Shown here in pieces: positions 14,501 to 26,734 of a stretch of 64,000 bases of DNA. The stretch is from positions 8,804,001 to 8,868,000 of the forward strand of contig OZ059896.1 of NCBI GenBank assembly GCA_964057225.1, given 5' to 3'. How positions within the stretch are numbered: the first letter of the stretch is position 1; every line of letters begins with the position of its first letter. The position numbers and the translations under genes are program-made. The stretch is from Auanema rhodensis. Its lineage: Eukaryota > Nematoda > Chromadorea > Rhabditida > Rhabditidae. The notes under the pieces were generated by a model. That model was not told the origin of the DNA. It ran no database searches and saw nothing but the letters and a program-made list of their open reading frames with translations.

Positions 14501-17500
14501 TTCTTCTGGACTTTATGCCCACAGGACATAGACATCCGAATTCTACGTCGCCGGCAGTCTTATCGTCTTTGTATCTTGTACGTATGCTTCATACGACAAG
14601 TAGAAGCAGGATAAAGGTTGACCGGAAGTGAAAAAAAAATAATCAAATAGCTAATTTGATGACCTTACCTTAGATGCTTTTGGAGGATTTTTTCCTTTAT
14701 CCTTATCCGGTTTTTTCATATTTTAAATGGTTTTCGTTATGAAGATTTTTTTTTTCAGAAAAAATAAGATGAGAATATGGAAAGATAGCAAAAGCAGTTA
14801 ATGGAAATGTGGTCGAATGATGCTCTTCGTCTTTACAATACTCAGTAAGTAAAACGATGGACTGAGGACCTTAACATCATGGATTGAAGGATTAAACGAT
14901 GAAAGCGATGTGAAACATACATGAAGAAACAAATAGGAGGAGAAAGAGGATCAAAAAGATGACAACGAACGTCCATTTTAAGTCAAAGGACATGCCATGA
15001 TAGTAATGTCATTTCAAAAATAATAAATGAATGAGAAGAAATCTTAAAACCTTTTTCTTTTACTTGAATAGTTTCAAATGTTAGTATTTGATTGACAAAT
15101 AGAAAGTAAGAGAACAGGAATGAGTGAGAGAGAGAGAGAGAGATTTGTATTTGGCGCTTATAGTTATAGAAACTTTTTTTTTCTACTCAGCTTCTTCTTT
15201 TTTTTTGAAATATGAATTAAAATATATGAATACGTACCCCAGCTACTGCTGCTGGATTTTCAATTATGACACAACCCGCATCAACTGGTGAAACAACTTC
15301 AATCTGAAAATAAAAAAATATTATATACATAGTTAAGAAACTATATGATTTTATACTTTTTCATTATTATTAACAGATACTCTTGATATGTGACTCATGA
15401 TACTTTCATTTGATTTTGATTCCGGAATAGTTGGAATAGCAGTGTTGAGAGGTGGTCGTCGTCGTGGCTGAAAAACAAATATTTTCATTAGGGCATGTGC
15501 TTTCTGATTAATTTTGTGGTAGCTGAATTTAATTACAAAATAGCATGTATGAGGTAAATTACATATGAAGCTTGAAGCACTCTATCATATTATCCAGGAA
15601 ACATACATGCATCAATATGTATACATGTTGAGCTATGTATATGTATAGGTGTATATATGAAATAAAATATTTTTTTTATACATTATACATTTAAAAAAAA
15701 ACAATTTATATTAACTATATACGTATAGTATATATAAATTATATAATTGTATAATTATATTGTTATTTTCAAGAGAAAACAAGAAGGTAATGGATGTTTA
15801 AAAACAAATGAAGTGAAGATAGTTTAAGATGGAGAACAACCGATCGTTAAGCTTAAAACTAAAAAAATGAAAAAAGTCATTTTAATGATTGAAAATTGAG
15901 AAAAGAAAGAAAATTACGGTATTTTGCTCAAAAATGTTTCAAAAGAGAATAAGAACACTTAGTATCGAAAGTAAATTGAAACAAAAAAAAAGTTACAAAA
16001 AGAATTAGATTACAAGAAAAAAAAGAAGAAAAGAGGAAATAAGTAAAAGGTTTTTTTTCAATTCTACTGTTGTTACTAGTGCTTTCAGTAAAAGATTGAG
16101 AACGTTGTAATCAATTCTGGTTGAAAACCACAATGACATCTGTAGATTATTGCCCCCATTTGACATTGAATTTTTAATTTTTTTTTTGTCGAAGCTTTGA
16201 ACGAATAAATAAAATTAATCAATAAAATCAATGAAATCTTTTAAAAACTATAAAATATATTTGAAATAATATAATTAAATAGGAAAAAAACTTCAAAAAA
16301 TACTAGAAAGATGATGAGTATAGCCAGAAATATGCTTTTCTATATATGCGTCGTACATATAGAAAAGCATATTTCTGGTTATGCTCTTACTTAGTTTCTT
16401 TCGTTTTTTTTAGTTTTCTTGAAGACATACATGATCTCAAGAGACTAACTCTCAAAAAAACGTCCTATAATTGATAATAATCATTTTAAAAGTAAAATTC
16501 TTAGAATAATTAGAATAATTATATTATAATATATTATAAATAATATTTAAAATGTATTCAATTAAGATAATGAGTAAGAGAAATATAAAGAAAAAGATAA
16601 AATTAAGTTAAAATAAGGCAATACTAAGTATCTCATAAAAAATGTTTTATAAGCTGAAAGAGACAAACAAGTCACAATTTTGTATTTTAAACTTACTCTA
16701 TGTTCTTGCTCACGACTTTTCCGACTACCATATGTATTACTTCGGGACGTTGAAGTATCAGCATGCTCTAAAACTGGCCGTGTTGATGGTATAATCATCA
16801 ACGGAGTATGGGATCTGGGATATGGATAGGAAGGTCGACCACCGGTCGAAGATGACCGAATAATGGACGATTTATTCCTGAAAAAAGGCTTTATAAATGC
16901 TGAAAATGTAAATATTTTCTTCAATTTCTTCAATTATTTCTTTTTTATTTATGAAAAAATTTAAATTTCATGAAATACCTTTTCCAAGGAAATATGAAGT
17001 CGAGCATGAAAGCTCAATTTATAAATTTAGTTTAAAAGCATTTGAAGTCAAACTGATAGAAGTCAGTCAAGATTGAAATTCATATTAACGTCACATATCC
17101 GTTGTTATCTATGTATATAAATATAAAAAAATTATAATATTCATATAAGAAATAGAAACAAAAGAAAAACGAAATTTTAAAGTTTCAAGTTTTTAAAATT
17201 ATATTTGAATTTGATAAGTATTATTACTATATATATATATAGAGAGAGTTAAACTAAATCTTAATGAATATGCATGAAACATCAAAATAAATGAAGTTGA
17301 TGCTTGGAATATTTCTGATTTTCGTAATCAATGATTCCGGATTGTTATAAGCTACTAATGGATTTCTATTTGGTCGGAAGAGAAGATTATGAATTAGAAA
17401 ATAAAATAGAAATACTAAAGAAAGAGGAAAATCTGACGAAAAGGTGTGAATGATTCTATAGTCTTAGGCTTTGCTATATACATATGTATGTACGTGAATG

Positions 17501-19966
17501 TACAAAGATACATACATGTATGCAGCTCAATGTCAAAGCTTTCTATTATGTAAAGAGAATGTTTGAAAATACACAAAGATATTCAATCTATTCCTTAGTT
17601 TCAGAATTGGTCTTATGATTCATCTGTACTATTTGTATATTCTTTAGTTAGAAATACAATATTAACATATGAATAAGTGTAATTAAGAAGGAAAAAAAAA
17701 CAAAAAGTACGATATTTGATATGAAAATGAATTAAAATGTTTTTTTTATGAAAATAAATAAAAGTATGAGAATAGAGAATTAGAGCATCATTTTTTCTTT
17801 TTTTTTGACTAAAAAGTAAATGGAAAGAATAAACGATCAGTAATCGTCATACTTTTCCAGAATAAATAGCTTAGTATGTAAAGGATTAAAAATAGATTCA
17901 TGGTATGAATATAACTTTCCTTTCTTTTTTAAAAAAAAAGAGAAAAGAAAATAATTATAAAATTTATATAATTTATAAATGAAGTTTTGTATTTTGTTCA
18001 TTTAAGCATAACAAAACATCTTCTAAAATGGAGAACAAAGTTGAAAAAAGTCTTAGTTTACTTCACAAATGACTCCATTTGGAACCTTTAATCAAGCACT
18101 TGCTTCCAAAAGACTATCATAATTTATTTATTTGCTTTTTTTCTTGAGAAAAATCTTTTCAAACTCAATTTTACGTTTTTAAATATTTTTCAATGAACTT
18201 TCTACTTTCAATACATCTGAAGTATGAAAATGGAAAAAAAAAGATTAACTATATACTATATGTAAATTATAATATAATAATCTATAAGAAAAAAAACAAT
18301 TTATAGTATAAATATAAAAATATTTTCAGATATATAGTTGAAACTAAACAGATTTTTGTTTAAAACAGTTGTTGAAGTTCAGTAAAAGCTGAATACAACA
18401 TGAACTGATGAAATGGTACTTCCGATGGCATGACCCGATAATCGAGATAGACCTCATTAACATATAGAATGAATTGGAATATAAGTAAAAAGCTTAATCT
18501 ATTTCAAAAATTTTTAAAATATTAAAATAAAAATTAATTTTTGATAAAATATTTTTGATCATTTAGTCATAAATAATATAATTTATACTATACGTATATA
18601 TTATTAATTTATATTATAAATATAAATTATATTCTTTCATAATCATTCAACTTTTTATTTTATTTTTTTAAATTTAACGATCCCCTCCCTCTCATTCTTC
18701 TTCTTAGAGTTTTTTTTTCTCCTATCTTTTCGTTATATAGACATTGATGATGAGTAAGTATACTACTACATAGATGAAGAATAGAATTTGCCTACAAAAT
18801 AATTCAACGAATGGATGACCATTCTTATCCAATAGACATTGAATTTACTTATCCTTCAAAGTAATATAATAGATATAAATATATATATTTATCTATATAT
18901 TTATATATATTGAATAGCAAGCTGTCTATATATATGTCTATATCTTTCTTTCTTTTTTTGTTTTTTTTTTTGGTTTAATTCTTTTCATTTATATATTATT
19001 CTATTATATAATATATAATATTTATAATATTATATATATATAAAGAATTTATTATTTTAAAAATAAAATGATTAGCCAGTATAAGAACAATAACTTGTTT
19101 TCATTGTGAAAGGATATAAACTTTAAACTGTTGGTCAGTATTTCATGACAATATTATGCTTATGAAGGAAAAGCTTCCCTTGGCTCTGGCTTTCACGAAA
19201 ATAGACAAAATAATGGAGTTCTTCGCTCTTTATTCCAATGTAAAGGATTTACATTCGTCTAAAGAAAGAGCAGAAATGGGTAAAGATGGCGAACCCAAGT
19301 GTTGGGTGAGGGTAACTCTATGAGCACCCAATTAGGCTTATATTCAGACATTTAAAGCATCAGAATCTTTTCGCATTCGTTCTAATCCACAGACTTAGAG
19401 GCACAAGAAATAGATGAAAAAATGGAAAAGAATTGTGAAAGAAAGAGAGATAGAGAGAGAGAGAGAGATAGAGATAGAAAGAGAAAGAGAGAGAGAACAA
19501 ACGAGCCCTGAAAATAAAAGGTAGAATAAGAGAAAAAGTATCTCCAAGTATGAGGAAGAGAGCGAGAAGTGGAGAGAAGAGTACGAATCCGAACGATGTC
19601 GCAGAAGGAAAAACAAGTGAGCGTGTAGTAAGCAACCGTTCTCCATGCCAGTATCAGTATATTACGTGAAAGTGACGTAAGTCTAACCCCAAATACTTAA
19701 ATGCTAATGAAGTATATAGTTATGAATATTATTTTTTACTAAAAATAATAGTAAATATATATAATTCTTTTGATTCTTTTTGATATTTGAAGAAAATTAT
19801 TTTATTCTAATCTGTTATTCCCTTTAGTATTTAAATTAAAACTAACTTTTCAATATGGGAAAAGCATAAGATAAGATCCATTTCATCTAGTTTCATTTTA
19901 TCCCAAAAATATATTCAGAAACTAACAAGAGAAAGATAGCAAGTATGCCATACGTACTATTGAAAA

Positions 19967-20002
<36 letters not shown>

Positions 20003-21161
20003 TGCGTGAGATGGAGAAGGAAATAGAGATCAGAGAAAAAGAGATAGAATAAAGCAGATGAAAGCTTCTAGTAATTTCCGTATTGAAATCGGAGATTTTG
20101 AATTGAGAAGGAAAAAGTGAAACCTGAAATAGCTCTAAAGGCTTTTGAAGACACCTCCATATATAGTATATACATATGTATATTAAAATCTATATATATA
20201 GTATATCTATATACATCATATAATGTATTTTAAGGTCAATATTTATAAAATATAATATGTGAAGCTAAATTATAGTTATCATAGCTAATAAAGACTAAAA
20301 AATATCTTTAATAAGAAACTAAAACAAATGTGAGGAAAATGTTGTTAAAGAAATTTCTCAGCAATTCGAGTATCCACAATAGGTGCTTGCACCGGGCCAA
20401 ACACAAGAGAACTAAGCTCTACTTCTCTGACCAACTTTCGTTTATTCAAGCTTCTTGTTCTAACCTGGCGATATCCTAGGAAGGCTTGGAATTTTATTGA
20501 TTTGCACATGGATGCACATGGCTTATATACCTAGATAGTCAAGAGCCCGTAAATCATATGAAGTCATAGACAAAAATATTATTAAAATTTTTCCATAATA
20601 TAATTAATATAATTAAATATTATCTTTTTTTAGTTTAATAAATAAATAAATAATATTGTTTTGATATTATTATATTTTTAATATTAAAAAAAAACTTTTT
20701 TTATGCATAACTAGTTTATCTAAAATTATTTGAATGTCTAAACACATTGATCAGTAAGTGTCAAGTTTCTAATTTAAATAGATATTCTGTCACTATCTAT
20801 CAAAAATTGAATTAATTTAGAAATTCTATTGAAAAGAGAAAAAAAAATATTTTAAACTACTAATTAATGTGACAGAATTGAAATTAGGCGTATCTCAAGT
20901 CAATTGGCGCAACAAAGCTACCAAGAAGATTATATCTTCTGAATAAAAAATGTATTCTTTTTAAAATAAAACTATATTTAATTTATAAAATAAATAATAA
21001 ATCATATTATTATTTTATAAAATAATAGTTTCATAGAAAATTATTTATTTTATTTGTGAATATTTATGGTTATAATGGATTACAGATTAGATGCAAGAAT
21101 CATATAATTTAGCACATATATAGTCTAACAAGCATCATGTTGTTCAAGTATGTTTGAATAT

Positions 21162-21239
<78 letters not shown>

Positions 21240-23710
21240 TCTATATCTTTCTCTTATTCACTATTTCTCTTTCATGTATGTATATTCAAACTATAAAAAT
21301 ATGTTCTATGCTTATATTCTTCCAACTACTTAATGATGTGCCGACAAGAAGAATACGAGAATGGACAGATCGTCGGTTCACCAGCAAAAAGCTTTGTATG
21401 AAAGACGATGCTTATTTCATCTTCAGAAAGTATCTTTCTCTCTCTTTCTCTCATTTTTCCATGTTCTATCTGCTCTGTTCTCTCTTTACTCCCTGTTTTC
21501 CTTTCTCTCTTATTCATCTTTCTTGTTGGCATAATATCGTCATCATATTCGGTAATTAGAGTAAAACTGATAAATCTGTTCCTAATAAGCTATTTGAGAA
21601 TGTCTTTGTGCATATGTCAGCTTCAATTGTTACTGAATATTTGCTAATTAGACATGAAATATGATTTTATGATCAATAATATTTCTAATATATTTCATAT
21701 GTTAACTAATATTCTTAAAATTTTAAAATATATTCTCAAAACTTTTCCCTTATTACTTGATATTTCATTTATGGTTATGTAGGCTTTGAAGCTTCTATAA
21801 ATGGTTATGCTTCGAATGGTTACCATAGTGATGCTGAGAGAAATAGAGAAAGAACATGCAAATTAGAAGAAAAGACAAATGGTTTTGAAGACAAAGACAA
21901 ATTAATTTAAATGCTTTTACTAATACAAGTTGAAGGTGTTACCCAAAGCTTTTTTTTTTCGTTCATAGTCAAGGAATGTTTTGAATAAAATCATCAGAAG
22001 AAGCCTTAACTATAGTATATAAGAAGCCTAATAACAGATTAAAATCATATAAAACGTTCAAAATATAATTTATAAAAATATTAAAAGAAAAGCAAGCTAG
22101 GAGAAATGAGTTTGTAGTTAACTGAGCTTGCCTGCTTGATGCAGCTTCTCGCACATTTATGGGAATGTAACCTAAGTAGTTGTAGGCGAAGAGCATAGGT
22201 TTGCCAGTTATTATAAATTATATATAGATATATATGGTTAAGATAGAGAGAGAGAAATGAAATAAAAGTACTTTTAAGAGGTAAATACGAAGAGAACTAG
22301 AGAAAGAGAGAACGATAGATTGTAGGAAGAGCATATGGCTGGATGAGATAGAAAAGGTTAACAAATTAGAAATTTATGAGTAAATCTTTCATTATAGAAT
22401 ACATATTTCAATGAAAGTTCTTATAAACTTCTATTATTGAAGATATTAATATATATTTCTTATTAAATATTATGTTATAATATATAGAATCTTTCAAATA
22501 TTTTCCACTATATTCCTTATAAAACAAAAAGATTTCTAACTAGTTGTTTTCGAATTTGAACTACATATGTATGTTGGCAACGATTCAAGTAAAGGTTCAA
22601 AGCTGGTACATTAGTCAAAAATGATTTCAGGAAACAACAAGTAACTGTAGTCAATTAGAAACCATTTTACTTAAAAATTTAGATGAAAAGAGTGAAAAGT
22701 CAATTGGTATGTTGGAAAGAAGAAGTTGTAGATCATGGTCGACGTGCCGACAACTAGATCCAGAAAGACCCATCACCCCATGAGCAGATTCAGAATTCCC
22801 TGTGGGCATGTTCAAAAGACAGACAAGACCAACCAGCGTGTAGTTCCGTTCATATCGCCATTTTTTCCATCAGACCATTCAGATGACATTGAGATTTGAC
22901 GAACGACGATAACGAAGTCAAAAGCCGAAGCTTTATCTGTAATATTCTTGCCAAAACTTTCTTTCAGGGACCTCTTCAACCTCTCGAATTCTCTCTCCAT
23001 TTCCCGTTTTCTCTCACTTACATACTTTGCCCTAGAATTATTGAGTGATCGAAAGAAAGGTTACTTGATTGCTCATTAAGAATTCTGAAATAAAATAAAG
23101 AGCCACTTGTCATGATTCAGTAAATTGGACAGATGGTCAACTTTTCATCATGACAGAAGACTTCCTCAGGTTGATTTCAAATAATTTTTATTATGTGAAT
23201 ATAAGTTAAATTTCAAATATTATTCATAGAATAATAAACTATATATTTACACATGTATATATGAGTAATCAACGTAATAAACACAAGAGAAATATTAATA
23301 GAAGTAGATAGTACATAGTTAATTGAAAACTATTTCCAGGAGAAGATTTACTATGATGTTTCTCTTTTTTTTTATATTTTTAGTTAATTTATTTATTTCT
23401 ATATTTATCTATTTTTCTCTATATATTATATACATCACAGTTTGTTCAGCACTCTGTCCCAGATCTACATGTATCTCATGGGAGTAGACTGAGAAGCTGC
23501 TGATAGGCTTGGGATGGCCAGAAAGACAAATGAGTCTCGACGCTAGAATTCAATGCAACAGTTATGACACAGAACTGTTGACAACTACATTTTATAAAAT
23601 TATTAATAGATATAATATTCATATTATAAGCAAATTATCGAATTAACTTGAAGAAATTGAAGAAATTATAAAAGAAAGAGAACTTACCTAGGCATGAAGA
23701 TAGTTGCCAT
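1752..23710 (-). CDS. Large repeat-rich, Ser/Pro-rich coiled-coil protein, unknown family
   Basis: I do not recognise this gene. Reading back from the stop at 1752, at least 24 exons join in frame; key ones are 1752-1886, 1938-2067, about 4151-4372, about 7438-7606, 7856-8498, 8549-11808, about 12938-13245, about 15239-15304, about 15354-15470, about 16700-16878 and 23688-23710. The product is about 2,140 aa. The N-terminal third is basic and Ser/Thr/Asn-rich (SHTPL, RSRSNSTERS). The middle is the giant 3.3-kb exon with a 60-aa repeat whose core is KTPL..R.HQTFVVGDAEP, with SP/TP sites. Diverged copies of the motif continue into exon 7856-8498. The last ~70 residues form a charged, leucine-heptad coiled coil. 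No signal peptide, membrane segment or enzyme domain is visible. A cytoskeletal or scaffold role is only a guess from composition. Exon ends marked 'about' may be off by a few bases. Confidence 0.8.
8880..11130 (-). repeat. Exonic tandem repeat, 180-bp unit (60 aa), about 12-13 copies
   Basis: On the + strand the motif ATGACGTATCG recurs at exactly 180-bp steps, from 8949/8951 through 11109/11111, giving 13 occurrences with no length variation. Each unit encodes about 60 residues: a KTP core, HQTFVVGDAEP, a VTT.EAIVSPKKEKK stretch and a SPSPEEPRSPERYVMI stretch. Two core types occur: the common SRKHQTF and a rarer SPEHKTF, the latter in units near 9280, 10360 and 10540. Long antisense open frames over this array are shadows of the repeat. 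Confidence 0.95.
12087..12207 (-). CDS. Possible alternative terminal exon of the large gene
   Basis: This lies in the intron between exons at about 11858-11947 and 12421-12554. A good acceptor (CCTGCAG) at 12208 opens 121 bp that continue in frame from the 12421 exon and end in TGA at 12087. The reading is coding-like, with a mixed hydrophobic and acidic composition (PIDDELNSREAAVLDALA). Use of this exon would give a short isoform lacking the whole repeat array and coiled coil. The frame match alone has a one-in-three chance, so this is tentative. Confidence 0.3.
14669..14719 (-). CDS. Alternative first coding exon of the large gene
   Basis: ATG at 14719 opens 51 bp encoding a very basic peptide (MKKPDKDKGKNPPKASK), which ends at a consensus GTAAGG donor and joins in frame to exon 12938-13245. 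The sequence upstream of the ATG has no matching acceptor, so this is better read as a second start than as an internal exon. It replaces the N-terminal exons at 15239, 15354, 16700 and 23688. The junction creates ASK|IPRL, an S-x-I-P motif in a basic setting. Confidence 0.6.
16316..16386 (+). ncRNA. Near-perfect 30-bp inverted repeat, miRNA-like hairpin
   Basis: Arms 16316-16345 and 16357-16386 flank an 11-nt loop. All 30 positions pair if read as + strand RNA; the only two departures from Watson-Crick are a U:G (16319) and a G:U (16323). Read as minus-strand RNA these would be C:A-type mismatches. The hairpin is in a long intron of the minus-strand gene, so the favoured transcript would be antisense to the host gene. 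The size fits a pre-miRNA or a small palindromic transposon remnant. No known mature miRNA is recognised. Confidence 0.4.
16879..23687 (-). other. Long first intron of the large gene
   Basis: About 6.8 kb separates the first coding exon (MATIFMP, donor at 23687) from the second at about 16878, against 40-60 bp for most introns nearby. It holds microsatellites, AT-rich filler and moderately GC-richer patches at about 20345-20530 and 22690-23030. The latter includes an open frame (22812-23000) that could be an extra exon but has no matching splice context. Long first introns often carry regulatory elements; I cannot point to a specific one. Confidence 0.5.
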
Positions 23711-26700
23711 GCGGTCAATAGAAAAATACGAATATCAGCTGGCCAAATATGAATACACTTCTTGATAATGTGTTTCTTACGTCGTCACGTCAGAAGGCCA
23801 GATGGACGGACGACGATCGTCGTATAGACGACTTCAGATGTCTGTAGATGAATATAAGATATTAAAGAGTTTATGATAATGAAGAATGGAATATTAAATG
23901 AAGGAATATAATAACTCAGAAAAGAATGAAAAGCTTGAGTAGCTGTAAAAGGAAAAGCTTATAAGAGGAGAGGCAAGATGCATTCGACTGAGTATGTGCA
24001 TATATGGGTATGAAAAGGCCTGAAGGGGAGTATCTCGAAGAGCTTGGGTGCTTAACGGATCGGCACGAACTGCCGGCAGTTTTGAAAAGAGTAATAATAA
24101 AGCTACAATATGCAGTATTAGGAATCAAATTTAACGTAAATAGTTGAAAGAAAAGTGCAAATGAAGTACAGTTTAAGAATAATATAAGGAAAAACGAATA
24201 ATAGATATGAATACGAAGCAATAGAGATGCGTCTAGTTGTAGTTCATCTCGAGTTCTTGATTCAGAAGTAGAAGCGGGTCGACCTTTCATTCTGAACGTC
24301 GTCCGTCCGTCTCTGTCTCTTCGTGCTCAATTGTCAGTTTGCCTTAGAGCAAATTCCGACTGGAGCACGGATTAGGTGTTACTGCTCCATGCCTCACACT
24401 TTCTTCTCACTCTCTCTCCCTTCATTTCTCGCTCTCTGGCACTCTCTGTTATTTCTGCCGGTTGCTGCCTTTACTTAGACGAGGAGTCTCTCTCAGCTTC
24501 CGTTCTCCTCTCACTCAGCTGCTCCTCCCCTTTCCTTCTTTCCTCGTCTTCCTCTCTCTCTCTTTATCTCTCTATTTCTTACTTTCTTACTCTTTTACTC
24601 TTAAATTCTCTTCCTCCTATCTCACTCTCTATCTTGCTTAGATACTCCCCCTGCTCCGGCATTAGCAACAATCAGCCGATGGGGCGGAGCTAATTGAATT
24701 GCCAATCCTTTGAGATAGCATAATAAATATGGAGAACGGAAGATATATAGAGAAGAACAGAAAGTCTATAGAAGAGACACAGGATTTGAATGAAATAAAA
24801 GGAAGTCAACTGGACACAAGAACTGATCAGAAAACCTCAACTATCCAAAATGAGATTCAGAAAGTGAGTGAGAGAACGGGAAGAAAGTGACAGAGAAGGA
24901 ATTGTCCAAGATAGGAGCAAGATAACTACTGGTGTTAGTAGAGAAAAACGTAAATATGGAGCAAAATAGAGAGATTCAGAGCCAAAGAAAGCGACGAGCA
25001 ACGATAGACGAATAAAGACGAAAAAGATACAAGAGAGACATGAGAGAAAACGAATAAGTATCCTGATGATCTGTAAAGCTGTCCATAACGAATCACATCA
25101 CTATTACTGAAGTGAATTTATTGAATGAATAGAGAGAAGCCTGCCGAGTTATGGCTACACAACAAGCTTTAAGCTTCATGCTTCCTAATATGGCTAATTT
25201 GCTGCTGTTGTTCGCGCCTATGCTGATGTTCTGTGCATCTTCGAGATCAATGCATTTAGGCATGGTCGTTTGCTCATCATTTTAAAAAAATTTGAGATCT
25301 TGAGATCTTTTTTTTTTCCTTTCAAATCTCATCAAAAATTTTGAATAAGCTTCGTAAAAATATGAGAAAATATGCTTAACTACTATTTTCTCTTCGTTTT
25401 TTTTGCATTTTCATGGAATAAATTTGGTTGCAGCCTGTAAGATAATCATTATGCATTTTATTGAATATTGTTTGATAAGAAAATATTTTTCATAACTTTT
25501 AAATGAATAAATATAATTATTTCTGTAAAATATAAACATATAGTTATATAGTTATATGTTGAAATGAGACCAAAAACTTGTGATAGAAAGTAAGCAAAGT
25601 GACATTAACTAATATTCTACAAACTGTAACATCTTAATAAATGCAAAAGGAAAAACAGATTGAACCGGTGGCTGTCATGGTGACGTCATCCGGTGAATCA
25701 GCAATAACCTAAAAAGGAATAGTAGACAGGTAACTATACATTAAAAATAGATGGCTAATTAATATATTACTTTCCTTCCCTAACATTGAATTAGTTTTGA
25801 CTAATGTTTTTGGAAGAAAGCTTACAAGCTATTCGACATGACAGAATATTATAAAATTTGAAGAGCTAACAATCATTTAAAGCTTCAGAATTGTAGATCT
25901 GAACAGCTGGACAACGAGCTTGTTTCCGGTAAAAAGCTCAATCGCCTTCATTCATTGCTGACAAATGTTGCAAAAAAGACAAAAAGTCAGAATAATAGTA
26001 TGTAATAGTTTAATCTTAATGTCATATATAACTATATTTAGAATTATAAATAATAATAATAATAATAAAGAAATATTGTAATATTATAGTAAACTACGTA
26101 TAAAATAGATTTTATAAGAATATATTTTTATTTAAGCCAATAGTTATAAGAAAAAAAAACAATTGTTGTGGTGGGAGTGTATGAGTAAAAACAAAATATC
26201 TGACCACTGAATAACAATTTGTTTTATTTTCTTAATCATTTTCTAACTCGGTAAATAGCTTTTCCTAATGAGAACCAAATTTAACAGAAAAGGAAGACAA
26301 GAAATTTTGTATAAAATTAATCAAAAATACATAGCTATTGATAGAAAGTTAAGTATAATATATTATATTATAAGAGAAGTATTTTTAAATTATTTTGTAA
26401 AAATACTTTATAATTAGATTTTAAAACTTATTTTGAATGCTTTAATTCAAATCATTTTGTGTTTATAATCAAGAAAATATGATAAATATACTTTATTCTA
26501 TTTAATTATAATAAATATTAATCTATTTAACTTGAATATATAATATGAAATAAAGAATTTGATGCTAAGGTGCAAATTTTAACTATTATTATGCTATTCG
26601 TTAATATTGATATCATCATTTTGAGATTCCTGTACAACTCTGTAAGAAGCTTTGGCACAACATTCTGGAGTTTCAAATTCCAGTTTTCCTTTGGAATTCA

Positions 26701-26734
26701 AGCAAATGGTCCGTTCTACTTCATTTGTTCGGAC
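23711..26734. other. Upstream region of the large gene and gene-free interval
   Basis: Just upstream of the ATG at 23710 is a GC-richer stretch (23760-23830) with ACGTCGTCACGTCA and a CGACGATCGTCG palindrome, plausible promoter or 5' leader of the large gene. An open frame starting at 24290 on the minus strand (MKGRPASTSESRTRDEL) could be an alternative first exon, unproven. From 24390 to 24680 the DNA is pyrimidine-rich. A perfect TGACGTCA lies at 25681-25688. Otherwise nothing coding is seen. Confidence 0.45.

Larger units (their letters stand above)
2300..21245. repeat. CT/GA microsatellites scattered in introns of the large gene
   Basis: Simple dinucleotide tracts occur at about 2300-2386 (CT), 5123-5163 (GA), 5530-5570 (CT), 12238-12263 (CT), 15123-15142 (GA), 19445-19497 (GA), 19967-20002 (GA) and 21166-21246 (CT). 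All are outside the exons I read. They generate spurious Leu/Ser- or Arg/Glu-rich open frames, which I have not annotated. Confidence 0.9.

Noticed and set aside
22812-23000. Minus-strand frame rich in Arg/Glu/Lys in the long first intron
   Set aside because: Coding-like locally, but I found no acceptor/donor pair that joins it in frame to the neighbouring exons.
23916-24290. Minus-strand frame starting MKGRPASTSESRTRDEL
   Set aside because: Only the first ~35 codons look coding; without a donor that joins to the next exon in frame I leave it as a possible leader exon.
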